Assembly: GCA_016787755.1 (NCBI GenBank)
Contig: JAEUUA010000018.1
Coordinates: 186,001 to 250,000, forward strand
From: Cyclobacteriaceae bacterium
Lineage (GTDB): Bacteria > Bacteroidota > Bacteroidia > Cytophagales > Cyclobacteriaceae
Reading direction: 5' to 3'
DNA: 64,000 nt
Under the pieces are notes generated by a model. It had not been told where the DNA came from and did not search any database. It was given only the letters and a program-made list of their open reading frames with translations. A program made the translations under genes and the position numbers. Within the stretch, counting starts at the first letter, position 1; every line of letters starts with the position of its first letter. Positions 47,704-55,833 of this stretch are shown here, one piece after another.

Positions 47704-49188
47704 ATGAGTCGAGCCGATCGGGATCAACAAGAGCAATTTAAAAGAATCAATACTCGACTTCTAATGCTGGTATCGCTCGCCATCATTCTTTTGGTAGCCT
47801 ATTTTACGGTTAATAATTACTATTCCATTCTTAAAAAGTCAAAGGAAGAAGTTCTGCATAGACTTATGGCAATTTCCAATACTGCCGCCCTTCTCATCGA
47901 TGGTGATGCCCATGAAAGATTATCTATAAAATACGTAGAAAGAGATGCCATCGTTAAGACCACCCAAGATTCTTTATATGCATCTATTCAATCTTTGCTG
48001 ACCATGGTAAGCGCTGCGAATCATTTATCAACACCCCTCTATACAATTGTCTATTTTCCACCGGATAGTACGTTCCATTTCATTGCTACCTCTTCTGAAA
48101 CTCCCTACTTTAGACACTCCTACAAAAATTATCCAAGAGAACTTCTTGTTAATTTAGAAACCGGTGGCGTATTAGATAGCTACGAAGACGAAAACGGAAA
48201 ATGGCTTTCGGCCTTTTCACCAATAAAAAATAGTGAAGGTAACGTGGTGGCTTTATTGGAAGCAGATGAGAATTTTGAATTGTTCTTAGCCCGCGCTAAA
48301 ACCACCCTACTCCAAAATTTAGTGATTTCATTACTGATAGTAATTCCATTTGGGTTCTTACTTTATAATTATATATCGAATACCTTGGCGCAGCAAGCAG
48401 CCCATAGAATTATTTTAATAAGTCAAAAGGAGGAAATCGAATCAAAGAATGAGTTAATAGAAAATCAAAAATTTGAGTTGGATAGGCGTGTAAAGGAACG
48501 AACTGCAGAATTAAATGCAACCCACTTAGAGCTTTCAAATTTTCTTTATCATTCGTCTCATGATGTTCAGGCACCGATTGCTACCTTAAAAGGACTTCAG
48601 ATTTTAGCGTGTCGGGAGCTCAAGGACGGAACTGGAAAACAATATTTAAAACTACTGGGTGAAACCATTGCAAAACTTGAGAGAATAATTAAAACCATTA
48701 AGTTGGTGCATGAAATCAAAACTACACCCCTTTCTGTAAGTCGTATCAATTTACGCAATTGCATTATAGAATCAATAGAGCAAGCCATTGTCCCACTTTG
48801 CAAAACTTCAATTAATGTTGATCCAACAATAGAGATTCAAACAGATAAAGCCTTACTGAAAACCTCGTTAATTGAGATGTTTAAAAACTGTCATCAATAT
48901 CGTAGTTTGGAGATTAGTAGACCATTAAAGGTTCTTGTTACTGCTGAAAAAGTAGATCAACAAATCAAGTTGAGTATTGAAGACAATGGAGAGGGTATTG
49001 CCCTTGAAACCCGGAAAGATCTTTTTGCTATGTTCAGAAGAGGACATGAAAAATCCACTGGAATTGGACTAGGGCTTTACATTACGCGCACCTGTCTAGA
49101 ACGTATAAACGGAGAAATTTCGGTAGCGGATTCACAAGAACTTGAAGGCACCCGGTTTATTGCAACCCTCCACACTGCTAACATTTGA
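47704..49188 (+). CDS. Hybrid-sensor-like histidine kinase with atypical N-box
   Basis: A 494-residue protein with two membrane helices (~18-37 and ~208-230), a periplasmic Cache-like region between them, a coiled-coil linker and a HisKA-like H-box NFLYHSSHDVQAPIATLKG (~279). The ATP-binding half has GEGIALETRKDLFAMFRRG and STGIGLGLYITRTCLE. The N-box reads EMFKNCHQYRSLE in place of the common ENAxKYT, so nucleotide binding may be altered. The ATG at 47704 is preferred to a TTG 15 codons upstream. No dedicated response regulator follows. Confidence 0.82.
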   Translation: MSRADRDQQEQFKRINTRLLMLVSLAIILLVAYFTVNNYYSILKKSKEEVLHRLMAISNTAALLIDGDAHERLSIKYVERDAIVKTTQDSLYASIQSLLTMVSAANHLSTPLYTIVYFPPDSTFHFIATSSETPYFRHSYKNYPRELLVNLETGGVLDSYEDENGKWLSAFSPIKNSEGNVVALLEADENFELFLARAKTTLLQNLVISLLIVIPFGFLLYNYISNTLAQQAAHRIILISQKEEIESKNELIENQKFELDRRVKERTAELNATHLELSNFLYHSSHDVQAPIATLKGLQILACRELKDGTGKQYLKLLGETIAKLERIIKTIKLVHEIKTTPLSVSRINLRNCIIESIEQAIVPLCKTSINVDPTIEIQTDKALLKTSLIEMFKNCHQYRSLEISRPLKVLVTAEKVDQQIKLSIEDNGEGIALETRKDLFAMFRRGHEKSTGIGLGLYITRTCLERINGEISVADSQELEGTRFIATLHTANI

Positions 49189-49439
49189 TTATTCTTATAA
49201 AACTCTTGATTCGATTTATTTCTCCTAACCTCATATTCTAATTATTTGTGTTACTTCTTTGATAATTAGAATCTATTTTCAAAATAAATTTCGTCAACAT
49301 TTAAAAAAATTAGATCTTCTCTATTCCTAAAATTGACTACGTGTATATTTTGCCTCCCTGCTTAGCACAGCTCCTTAGAGCTCTTTTAAATCAAACGAAG
49401 GTAGGAGAATTTCTATTATCTTTGGTCATCGTTTAGAGA

Positions 49440-49793
49440 ATGAAAAAAAATATTCAAGCCAAAGAAGCTCCAAAAATATCTACTCAATTTGTTATTGATA
49501 CACTGAGATCTATTAGGGACACTGTAATCAATGAGTTATTACAAAATGATGATTCTTTAATGGCATTCCTGGAGGTGCATTATAATACCCTTGCTATTAG
49601 TTCAGTCAAGAAGAGATTCTTAATGAGAGATCTCAATGAACTAAGAAACTCTACTTTGGATCTTGTTCATTATTCTTCTCTCATTAAGGAAATTGTAGAA
49701 ACAGGAGACCTCATGAAAAGAAATGAGCATCCGTTATTTCGCTATGAGCTGAAGGTTGTCTTTCAGAAATACGGTATTGAAATGCCTCAATAG
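49440..49793 (+). CDS. 117-residue orphan protein, paralogue of the gene at 15069
   Basis: Same length and about 80 percent identical to the protein at 15069-15422, with identical FQKYGIEMPQ end and LDLVHYSSLIKEI core. No known domain; helical, no signal or membrane segment. It is preceded by a leader (49217-49240) that resembles the sequences following palindromic repeats 2 and 3. The next gene is a phosphoribosyltransferase 111 bp downstream. Confidence 0.7.
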   Translation: MKKNIQAKEAPKISTQFVIDTLRSIRDTVINELLQNDDSLMAFLEVHYNTLAISSVKKRFLMRDLNELRNSTLDLVHYSSLIKEIVETGDLMKRNEHPLFRYELKVVFQKYGIEMPQ

Positions 49794-49904
49794 TAATGGT
49801 TCAAGGTAGAAAGTTTAAAGTTGACGCTATTTAGTCGCTTTTAAGTAGCCATTAAAAAATTTTATTAAATTTTTCCTTTTTATCTATGAACTATTCACAC
49901 TGAT

Positions 49905-50618
49905 ATGGGACTTCATAGTCGAAAGATTATTTGGGGAAAAGAAGCTTTCACGCACCATTATCTATGCCACTACAAGCCATTAACGGCAGGGCATGATGAA
50001 TTATCGAGAAGCCTGATCCATTTTAAAAATGGAAGACCCCTTCATGTTGAAGCCTGGACTGAGTGCGCTGTGAATGCGTTAAAGAAAATTCACTATGCGA
50101 AAGAATGTGCGATTGTGCGGGCACTTGGCAGTCAGGAAGTTTTAGTAGATGAAACTGTCCCTCAGTCTTTGGATGTTCTAGGGCAACATCTGGCAAAATC
50201 ATTTGGATGTCATTATCTACCCTCAGCTCTTTCTAAGCGGAGAGCGTCAGGAAAAGTTGCTGCTCTTTCACTTGCAGAACGTATCCACACGTTAGATGGT
50301 ATCTATAACTTCAGCATACCCGCGTTGCGGTCGTTCAAAGAGATCTTCGTACTGGATGATATTACTACTACGGGTGCGACTTTGCGTTCAATTATTGAAG
50401 CCATTCGGGTTGTTCTTCCTACTTGTATCATTGAAATTTTCACGCTGGCCACAACGGACCGTGTAAGCAGGGACAATGATTTTACAAAACTAAGTAGCGC
50501 TTCGTATGAATGGGTTACTACTACGGGATGGAAAATGGTAGAAGAAGAAGCAGAGATGTATTTGACTAAGGATCACTTAATAGCTAAAATATGGAATGAT
50601 GGCTTTGTTGATGATTGA
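49905..50618 (+). CDS. Phosphoribosyltransferase-fold protein (ComF-like)
   Basis: A 237-residue type I phosphoribosyltransferase. The PRPP-binding loop IFVLDDITTTGATLRSI is intact near residue 150. The N-terminal part (YLCHYKP, cysteine and histidines) lacks the CxxC zinc finger of ComF but is otherwise similar in order. ComF proteins act in DNA uptake; in mobile DNA such genes are of unknown use. Convergent with the DUF1579-like gene; 42 bp between stop codons. Confidence 0.7.
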   Translation: MGLHSRKIIWGKEAFTHHYLCHYKPLTAGHDELSRSLIHFKNGRPLHVEAWTECAVNALKKIHYAKECAIVRALGSQEVLVDETVPQSLDVLGQHLAKSFGCHYLPSALSKRRASGKVAALSLAERIHTLDGIYNFSIPALRSFKEIFVLDDITTTGATLRSIIEAIRVVLPTCIIEIFTLATTDRVSRDNDFTKLSSASYEWVTTTGWKMVEEEAEMYLTKDHLIAKIWNDGFVDD

Positions 50619-50660
50619 GTCCTACACTTGCTGGTTGTGTTGTCCTACAAATTTCTACAT

Positions 50661-51125
50661 TCATTCTCGATAAAACTCCATAACCCAATTAGTCTCCCAT
50701 GTTTTTCCATCATCATTAGAAAGAGCTTGTTCCCAGTACGCATAAGTCTTACAAATTTTCGTCCACTCCACCCATACCAAGACATCGTTTCCATCCAGTA
50801 CCCCGCGGGATAGGAATGATCCCTTATTATTCCAAAATGTACCCTTTAATGATTTCAACATCAACCCAGACATGCTATCCATGCGATCAATTTTCCAAAA
50901 TTGCGCATACTCATCGAAGTGGCGAGAGACACTTCTTTCGCATAGTGAATTTCCATTAACATATTGATGTAATGCAAAGTTGCCATTCCCAGAATGACTT
51001 CTCTGCTCTGTGTGAAAAGATTCAAAACTCATCCATTCGTTACAGTCGCATAGCCAACTTTTGAGTCTAGTGTTAAAAACTTTCCATTGGCCAATCAGGA
51101 AATCAAAATCTTGAGACATATACAA
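50661..51125 (-). CDS. DUF1579-like lipocalin-fold hypothetical protein
   Basis: A 154-residue soluble protein opening DFDFLIGQWKVFNTRLKSW, the typical start of DUF1579/lipocalin-like proteins (FLxGxWxV), with a later WVEWTKICKTYAYWEQALS and a final MEFYRE. Ligand and role are unknown. A second ATG two codons in is as likely a start. It lies downstream of the tra-operon terminator on the same strand. Confidence 0.7.
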   Translation of the reverse strand: MYMSQDFDFLIGQWKVFNTRLKSWLCDCNEWMSFESFHTEQRSHSGNGNFALHQYVNGNSLCERSVSRHFDEYAQFWKIDRMDSMSGLMLKSLKGTFWNNKGSFLSRGVLDGNDVLVWVEWTKICKTYAYWEQALSNDDGKTWETNWVMEFYRE

Positions 51126-51242
51126 TTTTGGAATATTTTATGACAACGAAAGTATTAAAAAAATTGTTAACGTGATTCAGTGTTAACATTAAATATGTTT
51201 ACGCTTTGAGGTTATTCTTCAGCAAGTCTACTTGGCGTGTAT

Positions 51243-51270
51243 TAAAAAAGACCTGTGTCCAAACAGGTCT
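51243..51270 (-). terminator. Rho-independent terminator at the end of the conjugation operon
   Basis: On the minus strand AGACCTGT (51270-51263) pairs with ACAGGTCT (51256-51249) across a 6-nt loop and is followed by six T residues. It lies 20 bp past the stop codon of the hypothetical gene at 51291 and marks the left end of the leftward tra transcript. Confidence 0.8.
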
Positions 51271-51290
51271 ACTGAAGACATCAACTAATT

Positions 51291-52088
51291 TCAGACACCT
51301 ACACCCTTTCTTTTAGGTCTTTTTTTTTGAGTGGGGTCTTCTTCGTCAGTTTCTTTTTTTACCGACTCTTTTTTTTCTTGTGATTTACCAGGTTCTTCTT
51401 TTGTTTCTTTCTTTTCATTTTCCTGAAACATTTTTTTCATAGAACCATCATACACGGTAAGGGTTTTAAATTGGGGGTTCGCCTCAATAAACATTTTATC
51501 TTCCTTTCCTTCTTTTTGAAACGTAACGGTTACCGTATTTCCTTTAGCCAATGATTTCATGATTTTCTCCTTCAGCTCAACGTCTGCCAGTTCTTTGATT
51601 GGAAACTTATCCAATACTTTGTCAAGTTCGTATCCATACCCAGTGCTGAATTGCTTTACCTTAAAATTGTCATTCTTATCCTTTTCGGTAAAATCCAATT
51701 TCAACCACGCGTTGAACTCCTGTCCTTCTTTATTCGTCAGGTCTTTGTTTACGGAACGACCTTCCAACAAATTAAAAGCTTCCTTGGCGGTGATGCCCGT
51801 GTTCTTTGTAATGTAAAAGGTTTGTGACTTCTCTTTTGATGGATCATCATTTTTCAAGGTGGCTTCATAGCGGTTAAAGAAGTACATGTCGGATTGATCT
51901 GATTTTTTAAAATCCAGCTTGTAATCCACTATTTCTACACCACCTTCTTTTTTGAATTCACCTTGCATAGCAAGTTGAAATTCTTTTGGTTTTTCCTTGA
52001 TGCTTTCTTCCAGGTTCGCATTCAACTTTTCTCCAAAGCCCATGTATTTGAGGCCGTTTTTCAGAAATTCTAAATTCTTGATATTCAT
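51291..52088 (-). CDS. Hypothetical protein of conjugative elements, charged C-terminal tail
   Basis: A 265-residue cytoplasmic protein, last gene of the tra operon. The N-terminal 210 residues look folded (FYITKNTGITAKEAFNLLEG, then STGYGYELDKVLDKFP); the last 50 are a Lys/Glu-rich tail ending RPKRKGVGV that should be disordered and could bind DNA. Similar proteins accompany tra genes in Bacteroidota elements, but I do not recognise a named family, although the tail recalls DUF3945-type proteins. It follows traN by 43 bp. Confidence 0.65.
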   Translation of the reverse strand: MNIKNLEFLKNGLKYMGFGEKLNANLEESIKEKPKEFQLAMQGEFKKEGGVEIVDYKLDFKKSDQSDMYFFNRYEATLKNDDPSKEKSQTFYITKNTGITAKEAFNLLEGRSVNKDLTNKEGQEFNAWLKLDFTEKDKNDNFKVKQFSTGYGYELDKVLDKFPIKELADVELKEKIMKSLAKGNTVTVTFQKEGKEDKMFIEANPQFKTLTVYDGSMKKMFQENEKKETKEEPGKSQEKKESVKKETDEEDPTQKKRPKRKGVGV

Positions 52089-52131
52089 AATTGATAATTC
52101 GTTTAAAGGTTAATTTATACAGTGTATACAC

Positions 52132-52983
52132 TCAATCTACTTTCGCAGGAAGAAGACGTGCGTTTACAATAGTTTTGTTTTTGATTGAAAGATTCAGATG
52201 CCGTCCGCCTTTCTTCTCAAACATTTCAATGACGAGATTCTTGGCATCCGGAATTGTGAACTTCTCCAATGCATACACGACATCAGTCGTTGATTTTCCT
52301 GAAATTGTTCTGTCATCTCCATATATAAAGGATGGAATTACATTCACCTCTTGTGAGGCGGTACGCTTCACGTTTGATTTATCGCGGATGTAAAAGCGTA
52401 AGAATTCTACATCATACGTGATGTTGGATTTATTTTCAATTTGGAGGTGGTAAAAGATCACGTTGTGTTGGATATAAATTCCCATCAAGGCGAGACTAAT
52501 CTTGTGATTATCCGCTTTGATAAAACGAATAGTCTTTTTCGTATGTACTACTTTTTCCGAATAGCCTTCCAACTCGGATTCAGTCATAGCTGTTTCAAAG
52601 AGTACTACCGGCTGAGATGAATCTCGTTGATGTTCTTCTGTTTCAACAACCAGCGTGACAGGTTCCTTGCAATAATTTATTGTGAATTGGTGAATCCTCC
52701 CATCTCCGGTGATTACCGTCAGGTTAGTTTCCTGAAAGTTCTCGCGTGCAGCCTTAAGTTGAAGGACATTTCCTGCACCTTTCACTTTTTGTGCCAGCAC
52801 ATCTTTACTTCCACGATCCACCGCTGTGATGACAGTAGGGAATATGAGAGTAGATGTTTTGTTAAAGGTCACTTCGATGTTTTTTGAATCGGTTACCTGT
52901 TGAGCGTTCGCTTGAGTTAGGTGCAGCATCAGGATGAATCCTACTAGCAACCTTACACCATCATGTTTCATTAAATAAGTCAT
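52132..52983 (-). CDS. traN: Conjugative transposon protein TraN (DUF4138)
   Basis: A 283-residue secreted protein with signal peptide (ends TQANAQQ) and the TraN pattern: NIEVTFNKTSTLIFPTVITAVDRGSKDVLA near residue 35 (split here by function: strand, then Asp-Arg-Gly), QLKAARENFQETNLTVIT and the later FYHLQIENKSNITYDVEFLRFYIRDK. It is the VirB9-like outer part of the Bacteroidetes type IV secretion channel. A second ATG at 52971 would give a more ordinary signal peptide. Confidence 0.88.
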   Translation of the reverse strand: MTYLMKHDGVRLLVGFILMLHLTQANAQQVTDSKNIEVTFNKTSTLIFPTVITAVDRGSKDVLAQKVKGAGNVLQLKAARENFQETNLTVITGDGRIHQFTINYCKEPVTLVVETEEHQRDSSQPVVLFETAMTESELEGYSEKVVHTKKTIRFIKADNHKISLALMGIYIQHNVIFYHLQIENKSNITYDVEFLRFYIRDKSNVKRTASQEVNVIPSFIYGDDRTISGKSTTDVVYALEKFTIPDAKNLVIEMFEKKGGRHLNLSIKNKTIVNARLLPAKVD

Positions 52984-53029
52984 AGTTTATTGTTAATAAA
53001 TGATTTCAAAAATTGAATACGTTGAAAGA

Positions 53030-53048
53030 GGGACGGTTTGCCCGTCCC
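53030..53048 (-). terminator. Hairpin terminator after the 25-residue micro-ORF
   Basis: GGGACGG (53030-53036) and CCGTCCC (53042-53048) form a perfect 7-bp GC-rich stem with a 5-nt loop. On the minus strand TCTTTC follows, a weak T-tract. It would partially stop transcription between traM and traN. Confidence 0.6.
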
Positions 53049-53058
53049 CTTCTTTATG

Positions 53059-53136
53059 TTAAAGCAATAGCAGGATTAATATCACCGGCCATGCATGTGA
53101 AATGAGTGCTCCAAGAAATAGCAACATTGTAGTCAT
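53059..53136 (-). CDS. 25-residue hydrophobic micro-protein between traM and traN
   Basis: The ATG at 53134-53136 starts a 25-codon frame reading MTTMLLFLGALISHAWPV then ILILLLL and stop. It would be a single membrane helix. The leader aactaaac before ATG looks like those of other genes here, and a GC-rich hairpin lies 11 bp after the stop codon. No homologue is recognised. It could be a small inner-membrane component of the conjugation machine or chance. Confidence 0.4.
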   Translation of the reverse strand: MTTMLLFLGALISHAWPVILILLLL

Positions 53137-53298
53137 GTTTAGTTATTAAAAATAAAAATCAGGTTCTCCCTATTCGGGGCATCTCATCTGTTTGCAAGAA
53201 ATTATTTACTTCCTTCAACCAGATGCACATTGAGTTCCGGACCTCAAGCTGCCATTCAATTTATGAGTGGCCTGGCAGCATCAGCTACTCACACATTT

Positions 53299-54579
53299 CT
53301 AAAAGTCTTTACTGGTTGATGGGTTTGTGTCCTTGAGCAAAATTTGGTAGCCAGCTTTCACGGTTACTTTTATCAACTTTGCTTTCTTACTAAAGAGTCC
53401 CTTTGCAGCTTCAATACCCGCACCTGCGGCTTGAGCACCGAGGGATGGATCAAGAGACATAAACTGAATACCTTGTAATGCTTCTTCCGAAGATTGTTTA
53501 GCCACATCGCGTGCGATGGCTCCCGGTATATAAATTCCTTCGAGTCCGTCCAGATCATATACTACCAGCGAAACAGGTAAAATTGAATTTCCGGTGCGTA
53601 CAGATTTTATATCAATGGTTAATCGTTCTCCCTTGATTGAACACGTGCCATGCATGAATTGATCTTTTGGAATCAACGTGTTATTGATGAACACATCATT
53701 AAGTAATCTCATCTTCACAGTTGATCCGTCTACGAGTTCCTGCGTATCATGAACGACTGCTTCTATCGTATTCGCGATTACCTGGCTTTCATTCCCATCA
53801 TCCAGTCCATAAAATGAATTTTGATCAACTTGTCGTGTTGAATGGATTTGCGAAACCGTGTTGTCTGTTGGTGATGTTACTGAAAAGGTTGGTTGCTTTT
53901 GTTGTTCATTTTGCGCGTTGATTTTTGTTCGTACCCGATCAGGATGTTGGATGTCCAGTATTTTTTCGAGCATGGATTCCAGTTGTTGCATCTCGGGATC
54001 AGGTTCATTGCCCCTTTTCATCATCTCCATCATTTTCTCCAATTCTTTCACGTCAGAAGAAAATTGCGGGTCAGAGGAATTTGTGCTTTCGTATGGACTT
54101 GTGTTTGACTGAACGAGTTCTGGTGTCTTATTCAATTCACGATAGAGTTGTTCCAGTTTTTGATTGACCTTTGCTTCATTGGGGTCTATACTTGGTTGTT
54201 GCTTTAGTGGATTGTAATTCTTGAGACGTCCAGAACCCGTACTTGAATTTTGGTTGGTGTGTTGTTCCCGATCTTCCTGCACGTCTTCTGTTTCAAACGC
54301 AGTCAGATTAAAGTACGGATCACTTTCTTGTTCCTCCTGAAATTTTCGTAGTTCTCGTTCGGCCTTTTCGTAGAGAGAAAGCTTATCTACTTCCTCTTCA
54401 TTAAAATGGGCGCTGGGGAGTTCGAGGTTCAACCCTGGCGATTCAATTATCATGGCTTGAGCAGGTGTGCCTTTCCCTCCTCCTAGCGCCCAAAAAATCA
54501 TTGTAAGAAATGGCAACGCCAGTATTGGCAATGCCATAACAAACTTCCTTTTCTGTAAGAATTTCTGTGAATGTTTCAT
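53299..54579 (-). CDS. traM: Conjugative transposon protein TraM
   Basis: A 426-residue protein with one N-terminal membrane helix (ALPILALPFLTMIFWALGGG, residues 16-35), a long low-complexity Gln/Ser/Glu-rich periplasmic linker (about 60-260) and a C-terminal conserved domain with VVHDTQELVDGSTVKMRLL and LPVSLVVYDLDGLEGIY. This is the VirB10-like channel scaffold of Bacteroidetes conjugation systems. It lies between the TraL-position gene and traN. Confidence 0.9.
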   Translation of the reverse strand: MKHSQKFLQKRKFVMALPILALPFLTMIFWALGGGKGTPAQAMIIESPGLNLELPSAHFNEEEVDKLSLYEKAERELRKFQEEQESDPYFNLTAFETEDVQEDREQHTNQNSSTGSGRLKNYNPLKQQPSIDPNEAKVNQKLEQLYRELNKTPELVQSNTSPYESTNSSDPQFSSDVKELEKMMEMMKRGNEPDPEMQQLESMLEKILDIQHPDRVRTKINAQNEQQKQPTFSVTSPTDNTVSQIHSTRQVDQNSFYGLDDGNESQVIANTIEAVVHDTQELVDGSTVKMRLLNDVFINNTLIPKDQFMHGTCSIKGERLTIDIKSVRTGNSILPVSLVVYDLDGLEGIYIPGAIARDVAKQSSEEALQGIQFMSLDPSLGAQAAGAGIEAAKGLFSKKAKLIKVTVKAGYQILLKDTNPSTSKDF

Positions 54580-54615
54580 ACTGTTTTTGTTTTGTTACGT
54601 GAATAATTTCTTGAC

Positions 54616-55113
54616 TTATCTTTTTAATCCCTTCGTTCGAGTGGGTATGAAATGAAGTTGTTCTTCAACATGTTTTAGTTGTTCTCGTGTAATGAGTTCC
54701 CAACCGGCTGACTTATCTAAGGAGTCTTTTGCGAAGGGAGGATTGTGGTTTTTATAAAGTTGACCTTGCTTATCCATGGCGAGATAGAATGCTTCAAACT
54801 TGCCATCAATCTCGCCTTTCATTTTTCCGATAGGGGTTAATGTTTCTGCTACTGGTTTCATATGAATGTCATTAGGTACCGTGATCGAATCGATTTGAAA
54901 GAGGTGAGCAGAATCATTTTGGATAGCTTGAATAATGAGAGAAGCACATAGACATGCCATTAAGATTCCAAACACGGCAAGGCTTGTTCTCTTATTCGAA
55001 ATTGAAAGGGAATTAAAAATCGCATTCCAACGATCCATTTTTTTATTGAAGTAGGTCTTGCCTATTTCGGAGATGCCTTCCGTTGCTGATTTAGATTTTG
55101 TTTCCAGATTCAT
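54616..55113 (-). CDS. traL: TraL-position conjugation protein
   Basis: A 165-residue protein with one membrane helix (LAVFGILMACLCASLIIQAI, residues ~45-64) and a periplasmic C-terminal domain. It sits exactly between traK and traM, where traL lies in CTnDOT-type operons, and starts 2 bp after the traK stop. Sequence similarity to TraL is weak, so the name is positional. Probably an inner-membrane component of the secretion channel. Confidence 0.55.
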   Translation of the reverse strand: MNLETKSKSATEGISEIGKTYFNKKMDRWNAIFNSLSISNKRTSLAVFGILMACLCASLIIQAIQNDSAHLFQIDSITVPNDIHMKPVAETLTPIGKMKGEIDGKFEAFYLAMDKQGQLYKNHNPPFAKDSLDKSAGWELITREQLKHVEEQLHFIPTRTKGLKR

Positions 55114-55115
55114 AG

Positions 55116-55733
55116 TTATCGGTTTTCAGTTTTGAGGTCTTTGTTTTCTAGTGTGTTCCATTTCTCGATCAGGAAACCATGTGGGTTATTATCGGATCGT
55201 GAAACACTTCTTAAGAAGCCTTCTGTAATCAAGCTTCGGGTGACAATGGATGTAGTACGAACTAATTTTTGCTTAGCATAGCATTTAAAATAAAACGGGT
55301 ATGTGCTTACATCAATCTTAATGCTGTCTGTCGCAAACTCCTGGCTGATGTTTCCTGAAATGATATTTGAGTAATACCTATTTTCTTTCAGGTTATCATA
55401 CTGGCGTTTAGCTGAAGCATCGGCCAGATACAGTGCTTTCATGATGTTCGCGTCAATCACTTTATTATCCGGATCGAGTGAGAAAAAATAATGATGGAAC
55501 ATTTTCACATGATCACGCGCCTCCACCGGAATGTTATCCTTTCGTTCTGCAGACCATGCTTCGAGTGCCTTTCCATTGGCCAGAATGTAAATGCGTTCTT
55601 GCACATGCGTTACCATCTGAAAACTTTTATAGAGCGTATAGCCGCAGATTGCGACACAGGCAAGAATTAACACCAAGGAGAAAAGTTTGATGTGTTTAAA
55701 ACTTGAGTCAATATTTTTTAGTTGCTGGAACAT
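55116..55733 (-). CDS. traK: Conjugative transposon protein TraK
   Basis: A 205-residue VirB8-like protein with N-terminal helix KLFSLVLILACVAICGYTLY (~16-35). Typical TraK blocks are NIPVEARDHVKMFHHYFFSLDPD near 66 (split as ARDHVKMFHHYFF), NGxxLxA-like ANGKALEAWS, and YPFYFKCYAKQKLVRTTSIV near 145. It bridges inner membrane and channel. The gap to traJ (100 bp) is filled with short AAAGTGGAAAG-type repeats. Confidence 0.9.
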   Translation of the reverse strand: MFQQLKNIDSSFKHIKLFSLVLILACVAICGYTLYKSFQMVTHVQERIYILANGKALEAWSAERKDNIPVEARDHVKMFHHYFFSLDPDNKVIDANIMKALYLADASAKRQYDNLKENRYYSNIISGNISQEFATDSIKIDVSTYPFYFKCYAKQKLVRTTSIVTRSLITEGFLRSVSRSDNNPHGFLIEKWNTLENKDLKTENR

Positions 55734-55833
55734 GGTTTAGTCGATAGTAGTCGGTCAATAGTCTGTAGTGGAAAGTTTAAAGTGAAAAGTGGTAAGTCAT
55801 AAGAAAGTATAAAGCTGAAAGTGGAAAGCATCG

